The notes under the pieces are model-generated. The model searched no databases, had not been told where the DNA came from, and saw nothing but the letters and a program-made list of their open reading frames with translations. DNA of 64,000 nucleotides from Mastigamoeba balamuthi. Taxonomy: Eukaryota; Evosea; Mastigamoebida; Mastigamoebidae. The DNA is taken from contig CACRSC010000011.1 of assembly GCA_902651635.1 (NCBI GenBank), positions 150,926 to 214,925 of the forward strand. Reading direction: 5' to 3'. This document shows, piece after piece, positions 17,698 through 29,779 of the stretch. The translations under genes were made by a program, and so were the position numbers. The stretch's first letter is position 1; each line of letters opens with the position of its first letter.

Positions 17698-20600
17698 TCA
17701 CAGCAAGCGGTTGTGGCGGAGATCCTCGAGCTTCTTCATGACCTCTGCCGGCGTGCGCTCGAGCTCCTGTGCGATGCCCTGCTGCCTCTCCTCGTCGAGC
17801 GTCGCGAACTGCTCGCACAGGTCCCCGTCGATGACGTCCTGCACAGTCGGGCGGCGTATAAATCCGGAGACGACCACGAGAGCGAGCGAGCGAGCGAGAC
17901 AAGCGGGGCTGAGAGACGTCTACGCGTGCCTTGACGGGAAAGTAGTACGAGCGGTAGGCCATGTGGTCGCGGCCGAGCAGCGGGGGGTTCTCGGCGCGCA
18001 TGTGCATCTCGAGGTGCTGGAAGAAGTCGACGTCCTCGCGGTTGTCGAAGGGCAGCAGCGCGCCGATGGCCCCGCACGTCGTGCCGTAGACGATCGCCTC
18101 GGCGCCGCCCGGCGAGAGCGCAGCGCGCGTCATCGCCGTGACCGTGTCGCCCGTGTAGAAGTGGTTGACGAGCTGCAGGCGGTACGGGGCGCCGCAGAGG
18201 TACCCGCCGCCCGTGGCGGCCACGATGTCCTCGTCGATGTCGTCGTTGAGCTGCTGCGGCACGCGGCTGATGGCGATCGTGCCGAACTTGTCCGCCGTCG
18301 CCCACGTGTCGTGGTCGAGGTTCAGCACGGTCGTCAGCCACCGCGGCACCGTGTCGTCGGCGAACGGCACGAGGCGGTTCTCCGAGCGGCGGTACTTGAC
18401 GAGCGTGAGGCTCTCGCTGATGTCGCCGAGCACGATGCGGTCGCCCACGGCCTGCAGCACCGCGATGCAGTTGCCGACGCCCCTGCGCTCGCACTTGCGC
18501 AGCAGCTGCTTCTTGCCGAGGTCGTAGAGCCGCAGCGTGTTGCCGATGCCCGCGAGCAGCTTCTCCTGGAACGCACTGACGGCCATCGGCAGGTCCTCCG
18601 TGCGCGTCTTGTGCACGAGCTGCAGGCGCACCGTCGGCACCGCGCTGCCGTCCGCGCCCTGCGCCGTGCCGTCGACAAGCTTGTAGACGTGAAGGAACCC
18701 GCAGAGGCACTGGCGCGGGTGCAGCACGAGGTCCTTGGCGGTGCCCACGACGATGTACTGGTCCGCGCCAGCGCTGCCGTCAAACGGCGCCAGGCAGATG
18801 CTGAACGCGGCCTCGTTCTCGCCCAGCTCGACCGTGTCCAGCGTGCGCCCGTCGCTCGCGTCCACCAGGCGCACTAGCGACGCCCACTGCCCCGTCCCGG
18901 GCCGCGGCGCGCCGAACACGCGCTCATCCAGCGGGCCCTGCTGCTTGGCCTGCGCGGGCTTCCCCGAGTCCGCGCCGTCGTCGATGGCCATGTCGTCGTC
19001 GCCCGACTTGGCGCCGCCCATCGGCTGCGGCGCCTGCAGAGAAGAGTTGTGGTCCGACTCGAGCACCGCGAGCAGCGTGCCCATGCGCAGCGTCACCGAG
19101 CGCCGCGGCGTGCGCCGCAGCGGCGCGACCACCTGCGAGAACGCGTCGGCGTCGCCGCCCGCGAGCCTGCGCGCGTCGGGCGCCAGCACGCGCAGGAACC
19201 TCCCCGAGAGCGCGATGAACCCGCCCTCGGGGCACAGCTCCGAGCTGAAGTGGGCCGCGTGGTCGGGCGGCGGCTGCGCGACACTGAGCGGCACGAGGCA
19301 GAACCTGCCGCTGTCCTGGTAGCACACCCACGACCTGCTGCTCAGCGCCAGTAGCGCCGGGTGCCGCCCGCCGCGCAGCGACGTGCGGAAGNCGCCAGCA
19401 GCGCCGGATGCCGCCCGCCGCGCAGCGACGTGCGGAAGAGCCTCGCGGGGCGCGCGCCCAGGAAGCGCATGCGCGTGTCCGAGAGCTCGCCCGTCACAGT
19501 GTCGACGGCCGCGCGCAGCATGACACCGTTCGAGAGGCCGATCGTCAGGTAGAGGTCCGGCACAGGCCGCGCGTCGCTGCGCGCCTCGAGCTCGCACAGC
19601 GCGACGCTCGAGGGCGGCGTCGGCACGACCTGAGTCGCGACGGGCACCAGCCGCGCGTCGGGCGTCAGCGAGAACACGCGCACACTGATGTCGTCGGCGG
19701 CGGCCAGGAACCTCGCTCGCTGCCCGCGGGCGCACGGCGCCACGTCGACGCAGCGCACCTCGCGGCCGACCTCGTGGCGCTCGACCTCTGTCAGCTGGCC
19801 CGTGCTGGGCTCGAGCTCAAAGTAGAACAGCTCGCCCTCGGGGCCCGACAGCGCCAGCGCCACCTGCTGGCCGTTGGACGACGCGCAGACGACCTGCCGC
19901 TTGCCCGGCGGCACCCACTCGTGCACGCGGCCGTCGGGGCGCACGATGCGCACGCCAGCCGTGTGAACCTGCAGCAGCGAGTCGGCGCCCAGGAGCCCCA
20001 CGGCCAGCGTCGGGCTCGTCGTCAGCAGCCCCGAGTCGCCGACCTCCTGCACAGTGTCGCCGACGGCCAGCACGAGGGTCGCCGTCGCGAACGATACGAC
20101 GATGTAGCGATCGTACTCGTCGGCGGACGTGCGACGCGTCGTGAAGATGGCCATGGGGTCGTAGGGCAGCTGCGACGTCGCCAGCTCCGTCACAGGGACA
20201 CCGCGACGGATCGCACGGAACGTCGAACGCGGGCCGCGGCCGCAGAGGCACGTCAGCTGTGGGGCGTCCTCGCGCAGCGGGTTGAGCACGTGCAGGTCGA
20301 GCAGGGGCGCAAGGCTCTCGAGCTCGTCGACGAGCGTCAGGTTCTTGAGCGGGCGCGGGTCAAACAGCACAAAGTGCCGCGGCTCCTCGTCCTCGGCCGC
20401 TGCGGGCGCGTCGATCTCCACGTACGTGTCGTCCGTCGGGCTCCCCAGCGCCACGAACCTGTAGTAGTGGCTACAGGCAGCGGGCGGCATGTCAGTGGTG
20501 TGTACCACTCGAGGGTGGGTCTCGGTCCCCATTGTGGTCATTGAAAACAGGCGGAGTGAGCCCTCCGAGTTGTGCTTGAGGGATAAACCGGTTTCAGCAC

Positions 20601-22284
20601 GTCGAGAAGGCGCTCGACCCCCCATTGGGCTGGCATCCTCAAGCAGCCTCTCCCTGCGGTGGAGGCGCCTGCCTTCCAGGGCAACTCATTGTAGTGGCCC
20701 GCGTGTCATTCGAAAAAATGACAGTAGCACTACGCCATGCCGGCAATGGGCTGGCACATGCACACACTCCAGACTGGGCGCGCGTGTGCTTGTAGGGAGG
20801 GGAGGCAAGGGGAGGCACGTACTGATTGCCGAACTCCGAGGCGACGAACATGTAGCCGTTGCGGAGGATGGCGATCGAGTTGGCGACGGGCAGCGTGTCA
20901 AAGTAGTGGCAGACGACCTTGTCGACCTGCGCCCCCGTGTACTCGAGTGTGACCTTGTACGCGTCGCCCAGCTCGCTCTGCAGCACAAAGAAGAACATGT
21001 TCTTCTGGCGGTGCAGCGCCGCTGCCGTGATGATCAGCTCGTCGTCGAGCAGCATGTCCTTGCGCCGCGGCAGCAGAGCCATCCGCGTCTGCCTCCCCGA
21101 GTTTTTCCAGTAGATGCAGTTGGCCGCGCACACCAGCACTCCTCCCGGCCCGTCCTGCGCGCCAGGGACTGCGAGCGCACACGTCAGTCGTGTTCTGCTG
21201 GCGGCAGGGCTGTCTTGGAGAGCGAGGCGGCGCGGGAAATGCGATGGTGCGAATGGCCAGGATTGTGCTAGCCCGCACGCGGGTGTCCGCGAGTGACGTG
21301 AAGTTGTGTCCTGGTACAGGAACACGGAGGGAGTACGCAATCCGCTCCCCCAGAGGGAATTTTCCGTGTACGCGCGAAATGCGGGATTGAAACAATTGAG
21401 GTGGAGAGCGTGCCTGTGAGGACGAGGTTGGCAGTGTTGTCCACAGAGTCGGTCCACTTGCGCGAGACGTGGTTGAGCCCGAGGTCGAGCTCGTAGAACG
21501 TGAGCGCCTTGGCGCACTCGGCGTCGGGGCTGTGGAAGTCGGCGTAGTCGAACTCGAGCGCAGCGAAGATGGGGTTGTCGAAGCCCACGTCGACGCCGCA
21601 CAGCCCGAACAGCACCGTGTGCGCCTTGTGCGCCTCGAGCGGCGACGAGATCGTCAGGTTGCTCTTGGCGTCCCTGTTCAGCACGTACACGAGTTTCTGC
21701 TTCTCCACAGCCGCTTCGTTCAAGCAAAAAAAGAATCAAATGATTTCCGTCAGAGGAGATATCGGAGGATTCCTGTATCTTCCAGATATGCGGTTACGTG
21801 CCGATCATGACGGCGCGGCCGCGCGGGTCCGAGGCGAGGTACTCGCCGGGGACGATGCGGCGGCACCCGCTCTTGCCGAAGACCTCGAGGTGCAGCCGCT
21901 GGAAGCGCTGGCGCGCGGCGTCGAGCTCGAGGATGGCGACCATGCCGCTGTCGCTGCCGACGACGACGACGTCGCGCGTCCACCCGGGCAGCCTGAACGT
22001 CGCCAGCGAGCGCACCACCCCGAACACGTCGACCGTGCACACCGGCCGCAGCCTCGCGCTGTCATCGGGCCTCAGCAGCTCCAGCACGCTGCACGGGGAG
22101 GAGGGGAGGCGGCGAGACCCGCTGCGTGAGAACGGGTGACGCGGGGTGACGTGTGTGGGGGGCTGCGGGCGGCGCACTGGCCGCGGGCGACGACGAGCTC
22201 GTGGGAGGCGGGGCCGCTGAAGTTGCCGTAGACGCAGCAGTTGATCGCCGAGGGCTTCTGGAGCGTGAGAGCGTAGAGGTACAT
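17698..22284 (-). CDS. SF3B3: Splicing factor 3B subunit 3 (SAP130)
   Basis: SF3B3 is the triple beta-propeller scaffold of the SF3b part of the U2 snRNP. Six exons: 22284-22178, 22088-21802, 21713-21414, 21168-20823, 20470-17930, 17838-17698, about 1220 residues (human 1217). Colinear matches run throughout: [175 protein letters not shown] and [10 protein letters not shown]. Introns 1 and 4 begin GT (GTGCGC, GTACGT). Introns 2, 3 and 5 need GC donors (GCACGT at 21801, GCACGC at 21413, GCACGC at 17929); for intron 5 a GT six bases further in would also keep the frame. A 46-bp duplication around the N at 19392 breaks the frame artificially. Confidence 0.95.
19346..19438 (-). repeat. 46-bp duplication around an N in SF3B3
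   Basis: The block cgccag.agcgccgg.tgccg to gacgtgcggaag occurs at 19346-19391 and again at 19393-19438, with two differences and one N between. It encodes the [16 protein letters not shown] region of SF3B3 twice. Removing one copy and the N restores the conserved protein, so the duplication is almost certainly an assembly artefact. Confidence 0.9.
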
Positions 22285-22899
22285 GTGCGCGTGTGGGTGT
22301 GGCCGAGCGAGCCCGTCTCTCCTACGCCGCAGCCGCGCGTTGGCGCCGTAACAAAACCCCAAACAAAAAGAGCCCGCCGACCAAAGATATCTCCACAAAG
22401 TTCTCCGAGATTCGCCTATCTTCTCGATACCCACTACTGACGGTATCTGAGACACGCTGAGTTGTTGAATTCCGTTGCAGGGGCATTGGCGCATTTAGGC
22501 CTTGCTTTGGCAGCTGCACCAGTGGAGAATATTACGAGAACTGTTGGGATGGAGCACTCTTATCGTTGTTGACAACAGTCGTGTTGTTTTAATCTTAAAC
22601 AGGGTTGGTCTCTGAGCTTCGTTGATCGATCCTTGCCACCGTTGTTGTGCTAACGAGGGCGGGCCTTGCGGGAGGTGCAAGGAAGGGAGCTGTACGAATC
22701 AAAGAATAAAGAGAAAAAGAACAAAAGCCAGTGAAGAGAGGCGGGAGGGAGGATGGGGGAAGAGAAGAGTGAGGGGGGGTGGATGGATGGAGGGCCAGGC
22801 AAACCTAGCAAGCGTGTGCCGCGTGCTGGTGCTGGTGCTGGGGGGTCTCTGCTGTGCCTGTACGAGGTGCGGGGACAGGACGGTGTTGCCCACAAGTTC
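22285..22899. other. Intergenic between SF3B3 and sestrin
   Basis: About 600 bp lie between the SF3B3 start and the sestrin stop. It includes a purine-rich tract (gggaggatgggggaagagaag) near 22740-22800. No exon-like frame or RNA gene was seen. Confidence 0.5.
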
Positions 22900-25401
22900 T
22901 TATTTACGTGTCATGTACCTCATGACTGCATAGAGCGCGTATAGCAGCGCGGCCTGCTTGCGGCTCTCGACCGCCAGGAGGCAGACGTGCAGCTTCTCGT
23001 CTGGCCGCAGGTCGATGCCGAAGTTGGCAAAGTCGCGCCTGTTGATCTGCTGCGGGTAGCAGACAACCTTCTTGACGTAGTGCTTGAGCGGGATGTTCAG
23101 GAAGACGTTGACCTCGTGGTAGTCATAGTCGTCGTGGCACACGCCGTGAATTCGCTGTACGTAGTGCCAGATCGCTCTTCGGAACCTGTCCGTCTCGATG
23201 TTGCTGTGCTTCGCGAACCTGCACGCAGTCAGCGTTATTGCCCCCGCCGTTGCAGAAAAAACCGACAAGCGAAGGACGACAGAACGGGAAATAAGGCAGA
23301 GAGCAGGCCGGCCCAACGGTGCAGAGGAGGGGAGGAGAGAGAGGCTGAGCTCTCACGTCTTGTAGGTGAGCTTCTGGATGTGGGAGAACAGGTCGTCCAG
23401 TATCGACGCGGCCTCTGAGAAGAACCTGTTGATGAGCTCGTAGCCGTGCTCGGTCCAGCAGTAGTCCTGGGCCGAGAACACGTTGAACTCCTTGGGCCGC
23501 GAGCCAAAGTCCTCGTGCGCCAGCACGACGCCCCCGCGATACCGCTCGAGCTCGGCCGCGCGCTGCTCGGCGCGCCTGGCGGCCGCAGCCGCGCGCGCGT
23601 CGCGCTTGGGCAGCAGCGCAGAGTCGTTGCCGGCGCTCGCAAAGGCCTCGGCGTCGGTGCCGCTGGGCTCGGGGTTCTCGGGGGCGCTCAAGAGCTTCGC
23701 AGTGATCGTCTCTGTCGCGCGGGCGACGGCCGTGGGGTCCAGCTCGTCCTCCGAGTCGCTCGAGGCGGGCATCGTGTCGCTGCCGCTGTGGCCCGACCAC
23801 GCGCAGCAGCCGCCCTGGGGCCACGGCGCGGCGGGTATGTCGATCTCGGGCGTGATGCCGACGCCAAAGACGATGCCGCAGAGCGAGAGGAACACGCAGA
23901 TGATCACGACGGCCGAGACGAGCTCGCCGACGCTCCACGCGTCCGAGCCCTTGAGCAGCGGCTCGATGTGCTCCATCGTGATGCCCCACGGGCGGTGCGC
24001 CAGCAGCGCGATCAGCTCCAGCAGCGCCCTGATCTTCGCGGGCGCGTGCTGCACCCCCACGAGCCATATCGGGTCGCCCTGGTTCATCACAAACTCCCTC
24101 TCGTTGATCGACACCAGGTACTGCCACAACGCGTCAGGCACGACGAGCGAGCGACGAGGAGGAGGGGAGGGGAGGGGGGCGAGGGAGGGGACCTGGCAGT
24201 CGAAGCGGGCGGCGGCGAGGATGGCGATGTAGTTGCGGACGTGCGGGGGCAGGGGCCCCGGGGCGCGCAGTATCGTGTGCGTCAGGCGGCTGTGGAGCTC
24301 GAGGTACGTCGGGTGCACGGCCAGCACCTGGCTGACGTGCGTCACGCGGCCCGTCTGCAGGAACAGCTCGCGGAACAGCTCCGTCAGCCGCGGCTCGGCC
24401 GTCAGCAGCGGCGGCACCGTGTCGGGCGCCAGGTACGACGACGCCGGCTTCACCTTGGGCAGCAGAGTGCCCTGCGATCCCCCCCGGGGCTCCCGCCGTC
24501 AGGAAACCAGAGAAGTGGAAGAGCAGAGGAGGCAAAACTGAGGGGGCGACGCAACGGTGGTCTGCTCGACGTGGTGGACAAAGCCCGACATGGTCTCGGC
24601 GACGTCGGGGAACGGGCACTCGACGGCGAGGCGCACGCACGTCGCGATGTGCGCCATCACGAGGCGGCCGTCGCCCGCAAGACTCCTGCGCAGCAGCCCC
24701 AGCAGCCTCTCGACCGCCTCCCTCCTCTGCGCCGCCTCGGCCACCATCAGCGGCTGCCCGGCACAGGCGACTCTGCTTAGTTTTCGACATTCCATTCCAA
24801 TTCAATTTCAAGCGAGGCTGCACGCCCCCCCGCGCGCGCGCGAGAGGGGGGGAGCTCCGTTCTGGGCTGGCGGGGGAAATCATCGCTGCCGTGCCTTGAA
24901 GAAGTTGGGCGTGAGGTCGTTCTCCACCGGCGCCATGCTGTGCGGCGAGATCTTGCTCGGCACAGGAGTGTCGCCTGCTCGTGGGGCGCGCGCGGAGCGG
25001 TGAGGGAGGGCTTGGCGCAACGAGCGCGCACCGCCCCCCCGCGCGAGGGGCGTTGGGCGGACAGCGCAGAGTCCGTTTGTGGGAGGGGGGGGCAATACGC
25101 AGGAACAAAAACAGCTGCAGCGATAGGGGGGGAATAATAAAAAAAAGACCACAAAGCGACGCCCCGCCCAGAGATCGGCGGGAGGGGGGCTGCGCGCGCC
25201 CGGCGTCGTACCCATGGGCTCCGAGGGCGTGCGCGAGGCCGCGAGTCGCGGCGAGGACGATGAGGGCGCGTCCCTGCGCGCGACGATCGCGGGCCAGTTG
25301 GGAGACATCGATATCGTCTCCTTGTCGTCGGGCGACGCGCCGGGCACCGCGATGCTGCGCGGCAACGACGACGGCGGCACGCTCATCCTCTCCGACGCCA
25401 T
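22900..25401 (-). CDS. SESN: Sestrin
   Basis: Sestrins are stress proteins that inhibit GATOR2/TORC1 when leucine is low. Six exons: 25401-25212, 24974-24895, 24753-24556, 24471-24193, 24120-23357, 23218-22900, about 609 residues. Intron 2 needs a GC donor (FFK|GCACGG). The N-terminal domain contains YIAILAAARFDC|QYLVS, HRPWGITMEHIEPLL and VFGVGITPEIDIP, like animal sestrins. In the peroxidase relay the Cys and Tyr (C-x-Y) remain, but the His seven residues after the Cys is Asn. The C-terminal domain has LTYKTFAKHSNIETDRFRRA, keeping the Thr/Tyr/Thr/Thr/Arg leucine contacts, and CHDDYDYHEVN, keeping the Asp pair of the GATOR2 surface. The lid Trp of human SESN2 (in FWRHF) is Gly here (FGIDL), and the Glu of DEKLHV remains. 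The linker is long and low-complexity. An alternative start is 25386. Confidence 0.92.
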
Positions 25402-25917
25402 ACACTCACGTTGGCCCCGCGGGGGTTTGTACGGTGTGGGTGTTGTGGTGGTAGGATGCGCTGTGTGATGACGACGCTGCCCCCCCCGCCGATTCGCGGT
25501 GATGCTAGATATTTTGCCTCCACCCCCCTTGTGACGTCAATACGGGGTACTTGCTGACGGTCTGTGGCGTGGCCTTCCCAGCTCGGGGGGCCGGGTCCAC
25601 CCCCGCTGCGGAAGGCCGCCCGGCACCGCACCCGTCTGACAGCGCAGGCAGATGCGAACAACACAACATAACATATTCGGTGACCACAAATTTCGGGAGG
25701 CGTGAGAAATTCGTCGTTCGTGAAGGAAGTCGGGGGGTCCCGTTGGGTGTTCTCGTTGTTGTTCAGCGAACATGCCCTGAGACCGGCGTCACCCTTGGTA
25801 AGGGGCCCCGCGGCTTCAATAACTTCGTTCCCAACAGCAAGTCATGCGTGGCAGTGGCGGTGGTGGGTGGTCGTGGTGGTGGTGGTGCGTGTCGTGTGCC
25901 GTCGTCGTGTGCGGTGT
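25402..25917. other. Intergenic, divergent spacing
   Basis: About 500 bp between the sestrin start and the 3' end of the membrane-protein gene. It has GT-rich (gtggtggtggt) and C-rich patches but no supported exon. Confidence 0.5.
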
Positions 25918-28054
25918 TCACTGGCGCTCGCTGTCCTCCCAGAAGAACCGCTCCCTGTCGCACGAGAAGCGGGAGAGCTCGAACGAGCTGAACGAGCTCG
26001 ACCGCATGCGGTTGACCTCGACGCTGGCCCGGCTGAGGGCGAGCGGCGGGAGCACCGAGGGCGTGTTGTTGCGCGAGGGCAGCTGCGGCGTCAGCCAGTC
26101 CGATGCGTACGAGCTCTCGGTCGCCGACAGCTCGTTCTGCGAGATGCCCGCCTCGTCGAACAGCGAGATCCCGGGGTCGCCGTCGGAGCTGTCCGTGAAC
26201 ACGGCCTGCTTCTCCTCGGCCTCCCCGGCCTCCTTGGCCTCCATCTTGGGCACCTCCTCAAAGACCCCCTTGGACAGCTCGTCCTTGGCCTGCTCCCTGC
26301 GGCTGCTCACAGGGGGCCGTCAGGAGCCGGGCGCCAACGCACGAGGGGGCGACCGTACCGGAGCATCCCGCCCACCACGGCGGCGATGAGGCCGAGGACG
26401 CTGAGGCCGCCGAGCGTCGTGGTGATGGCGATGATGACGGTGTTGGAGAGCTTGCGCGAGTCCGCGGGAGCCGCGGAGCAGAGCCTGTTGACGCAGACCA
26501 TGCTCGCGGGACACTGCGACGCCGTCAGCGGCACCTGCCCGCAGTCCGGGTCCGGCACGCCGCACCCGCAGTTGCAGACGCCGTCGCCGTAGAGCTCCGG
26601 CTTGCACGTCCACGCGTCTGCGGGGCTCGCGGGTCAGCGACTCCGCCGTTTTGCTTTCGCAGCGGAGAGAGAAAAACGACGTCGCGAAGGGGTGACGCAC
26701 CGCTACACACGCTCGCGGACGAGCACACGGGCAGCACCAGGCCGGCGCAGTTGACGGGCGTCTCGTTGAGGAGGCAGTCGGGGTCGGCGATCCCGCCACA
26801 CCCGCAGTGGCAGCCGTCAAACGCCCCAAAGTGCCTCAGGTCGCAGCGCTCGGGCTCCCAGCCGGGCACTGCGCGGGCCGGGCCGGCGTGAGACACTGGG
26901 GGGAGCAGCGGGGGGGCGTCCGAGGTACCCGTGCAGCGACCCGCGGGGCCGCACACAGCGCCCGCCCCGGCGCAGTCGGCAGAGACGGGCCCGCTGGCGT
27001 TGGAGTGGCAGTCGGGGTCCCACGCGCCGCAGCCGCAGTCGCACGCACCGCCGTCAGCAAAGCGCTCGGGCTCGCAGCTCCACTCGGCCGGGGGGTCGCT
27101 CGCGCGCACGGCTGCGCCGCTGAAGCCGACGTCCAGCGACGTCACGTTGGCAGCGCCGCTGCTGCTCGGGCCCCAAGCGGACTGCCCACAGAGATTGTCA
27201 GGCACACGGGCCCCCGGCTGCCCCAGGGCGGTGATGGCCGACGGGGCTGTGGCTCACTGAGGCGTTGGGGCGCTGCAGCAGAGGGGCCGAGCTGGCGCTG
27301 CTGGCGCTGAGCAACAGGAGCGCCGGGCCGGCGGGCGCCACGCCGACCCACACCCTCGGGGCCGACGCCACGAAAGAGACGTTGACCGCGTGCCACGCAG
27401 GCACGCCAGAGGACCCGTCGGCTGCGGCAGCGGTGGCGGCGGACAGCACGGCGCTGTAGGCGGGCGCCGTGTCGGGGACGCCCTGCCTGTCCGCGTAGAA
27501 CGAGACCAGCGCAGCGGCATTCCGGGGATCGCCAGCAGGGGCCCACAGAAGCAGACGCACCTGGCAATGCGTGAGCCCACAGAACGGGTACGCGGAAACA
27601 GGAGGGCGAGGGGCGCGACACCCCCTACGGTCCCGGAAGAACCGAAGCCGAGTCACCAACTGCCCACCCAACCCGCGCCGGGAAAAATACAAAAAGCGCC
27701 AACAGACCCCGGCGAGGAAAAACAGGAAGAGCGGCGAAGGAAAAAACAAACACAGCCCGCGCGCGCGGGGGCGCTCACCTGGCGGTATCTCCAGGGCAGC
27801 GCGGGCGGCTCGAGGAGCTGCGCGTACTCGCGGTCGAGGGCGACTGCGAGGGGGCCGCGGCGGAGGGAAAGAAGACGGCAGGGGTGGTGGAAAAACCTCA
27901 GTTTTGCGGCGTGTGCGGAGAATGGCAAAAAACCTGTCGCGCCGGGATCGCCGCGGGAGGCGGGCCCGCAGCGGCGGCACGCGGGGACGGCCGCCGCCAC
28001 GGTGCAGAGGATCACACCCATGAGGACGAAGGCGTCAAGCGTCCCGTGGTGCAT
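25918..28054 (-). CDS. Type I membrane protein with Cys-rich repeats
   Basis: Seven exons: 28054-27934, 27843-27779, 27560-27258, 27217-26929, 26868-26701, 26617-26359, 26302-25918, about 529 residues. The first exon's donor is least certain. Order of parts: a signal peptide (MHHGTLDAFVLMGVILCTVA...VPA); a beta-rich ectodomain (VRLLLWAPAGDPRNAAALVS); three repeats with the pattern W-x-C-x-PE...C-x-CGCG...DPDC (CDCGCGAWDPDC, CHCGCGGIADPDC, CNCGCGVPDPDC); a transmembrane helix (NTVIIAITTTLGGLSVLGLI) closed by RRR; and a 120-residue Ser/Glu-rich tail (SYASDWLTPQLPS, SSFSSFELSRFS). The tail only becomes continuous after a 56-nt intron (GTACGG to GTGAGCAG) is removed. Another intron is 40 nt. Probably a cell-surface receptor or adhesion protein; the ligand is unknown. 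Confidence 0.75.
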
Positions 28055-28679
28055 AATCGTGCGGAACAAAGTGCAAGGTCGAGAAAACAAAGGCAGCCGC
28101 TGGTGGAAGATATCGGAGGAAATTTCTCAGAACCAACTTTCACCGCAATTCCAAATGAATCTAGCGATCGGTCGCCTTACGCGCGAGATCGAGGTCTTCC
28201 TTCCCTCGAAATGCCTTAGAGCACTCACTGCACGACGTACACCCAGTTCAACTGGGTGCAATCACATCCACTGAGAGGCAGGGGAGGACCTGCCTTGAAT
28301 TATCACTTGATTTTTGATCCTCTCTAACAAATATCCCGTTGGAAAATTGTATTCAGTACGAGAACTTTATTGATATCACTATTTGAACATTGCCCAGTCC
28401 AGTTGAATTGAAACAATTAACATAATCTCATATCAGACCTTTATAATTTGAAATGAGTATGATACCAACATTACCTATTCTGGCCTGTGACCTTCTGATT
28501 GCATACAAGGCCACAACTATCTATGTGCTTTTCCGAGTGCTGCAGCCAACTGTTATTTTAGGATTTTGCAAAACTATACCACTCCAATTCAGCAAAAATG
28601 TCTCAGCCAAAATGTCATCAACTTTTTGTTGACCCCCCTGGGGGGTTCAGGCTGAGGTGATGCCCTTGGAAGCTATTTT

Positions 28680-29005
28680 TGGTTGCGCATAACTGTGTCA
28701 CACTTTTTAGTTCTTCTCAAAGTGTAAAGGGTGAAGGGGCTGGTCGAGACATCCAAGGCTTGTTGTCATGTTTGACACCTTGCCTGGTCTCTGTCAGCCC
28801 CAGAGGCACGTTTCCCTTGGGTTTGGCTTGTGGTGTCCCTCACTTTGGGCACAATCAGGGGGTAACACATACACCATTCCTCATTCTGACTAATCACCAA
28901 AATTTGATCACAAAATACCAATTCCTGAAAAGTTTCATCGGTTTTCCATACATGATTTCACAGAGAATCCAAATCCTGGTTTTCGTGAGATTCAGAGAGA
29001 AACGT
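28680..29005 (+). repeat. Dispersed repeat, copy 1
   Basis: This segment aligns in order, at roughly 65-70 percent by eye, with the reverse complement of about 43590-43905. Shared blocks include ttgttgtc.tgtttgacacctt, gggggta.ca.atacaccatt and caaaat.c.aattc.tgaaaa, with tggttttcgt.gaattcag at the far end. The copies are old and AT-rich. No coding frame is shared, so the element type is unknown. Confidence 0.6.
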
Positions 29006-29751
29006 TTTTGCTGAACCGGAGTGGTAGAGAGTATACTTATTCTTAAGCAGCTCAGCTGGCAAATCCCTATACAAATACAAATACAAGAAACCAGGCACTT
29101 CTCAAGCTTACCACGGCAAGAGATGCATGTGGCAGCTAAACTGTCTAACCCATCAGAATCCAGTGCATCTCAACACAAATGAGAAGTCTACAGTGAATCC
29201 AACCTTATTCAATATTAATGTGCTCTTCACATTTGAAATTCTTAACTTCATTGTTTTTCATTAATTTTTCACATACAATTCCAAACTGTGCAACTAAATA
29301 ATGCCAATCAAGAGTTGAGAATAGGCCCTTCTTTGGGGACCATTGAAATCTATGTGAATGACATATTAATAGAGCTCTTAGCTTGTCCTCTTCTTTTGCT
29401 TCTTAGGTCTTATCATTCTTCATAGATTTATAACTATTACTTGATTATCAAATTCGAGATATTGCACATGATCAGTATTACTGAAACGAAGGATGTCAGC
29501 ACAGTTCAATTAATATATAATTTGATTATATATATCAGAAAAATAGAATAAGAACTGATATCATTCAATCAGAGCACGATTTGATGAAAATGAGGGCAAC
29601 AAGCATTCTGTCCTCTTGCAGACCACAACATTCCCCTTCTTCATTCATTCAAGGGGAGGGGGAGCAGATGCTGAGATACAAATGCTAAACACGATTGGCT
29701 ATTATGAGCTCTTCACAATTACCTCTTTCTCTTTCTGGTTTCTGAGCTTTC

Positions 29752-29779
29752 TCTTCTTCTTCTTCTTCTTCTTCTTCTG
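29752..29779 (+). repeat. CTT microsatellite
   Basis: About nine tandem CTT (TTC) triplets in AT-rich non-coding DNA. Confidence 0.9.

Noticed and set aside
16436-19735. A 1099-codon minus-strand open frame
   Set aside because: Only its SF3B3 part is real. The rest is the antisense shadow of the CDC123-like gene plus intergenic sequence, kept open by high GC.
21268-21412. Extra coding sequence after SF3B3 exon 3
   Set aside because: The open frame continues, but family alignment places LVLT directly against VPGAQDGP. The intervening 245 nt is an intron.
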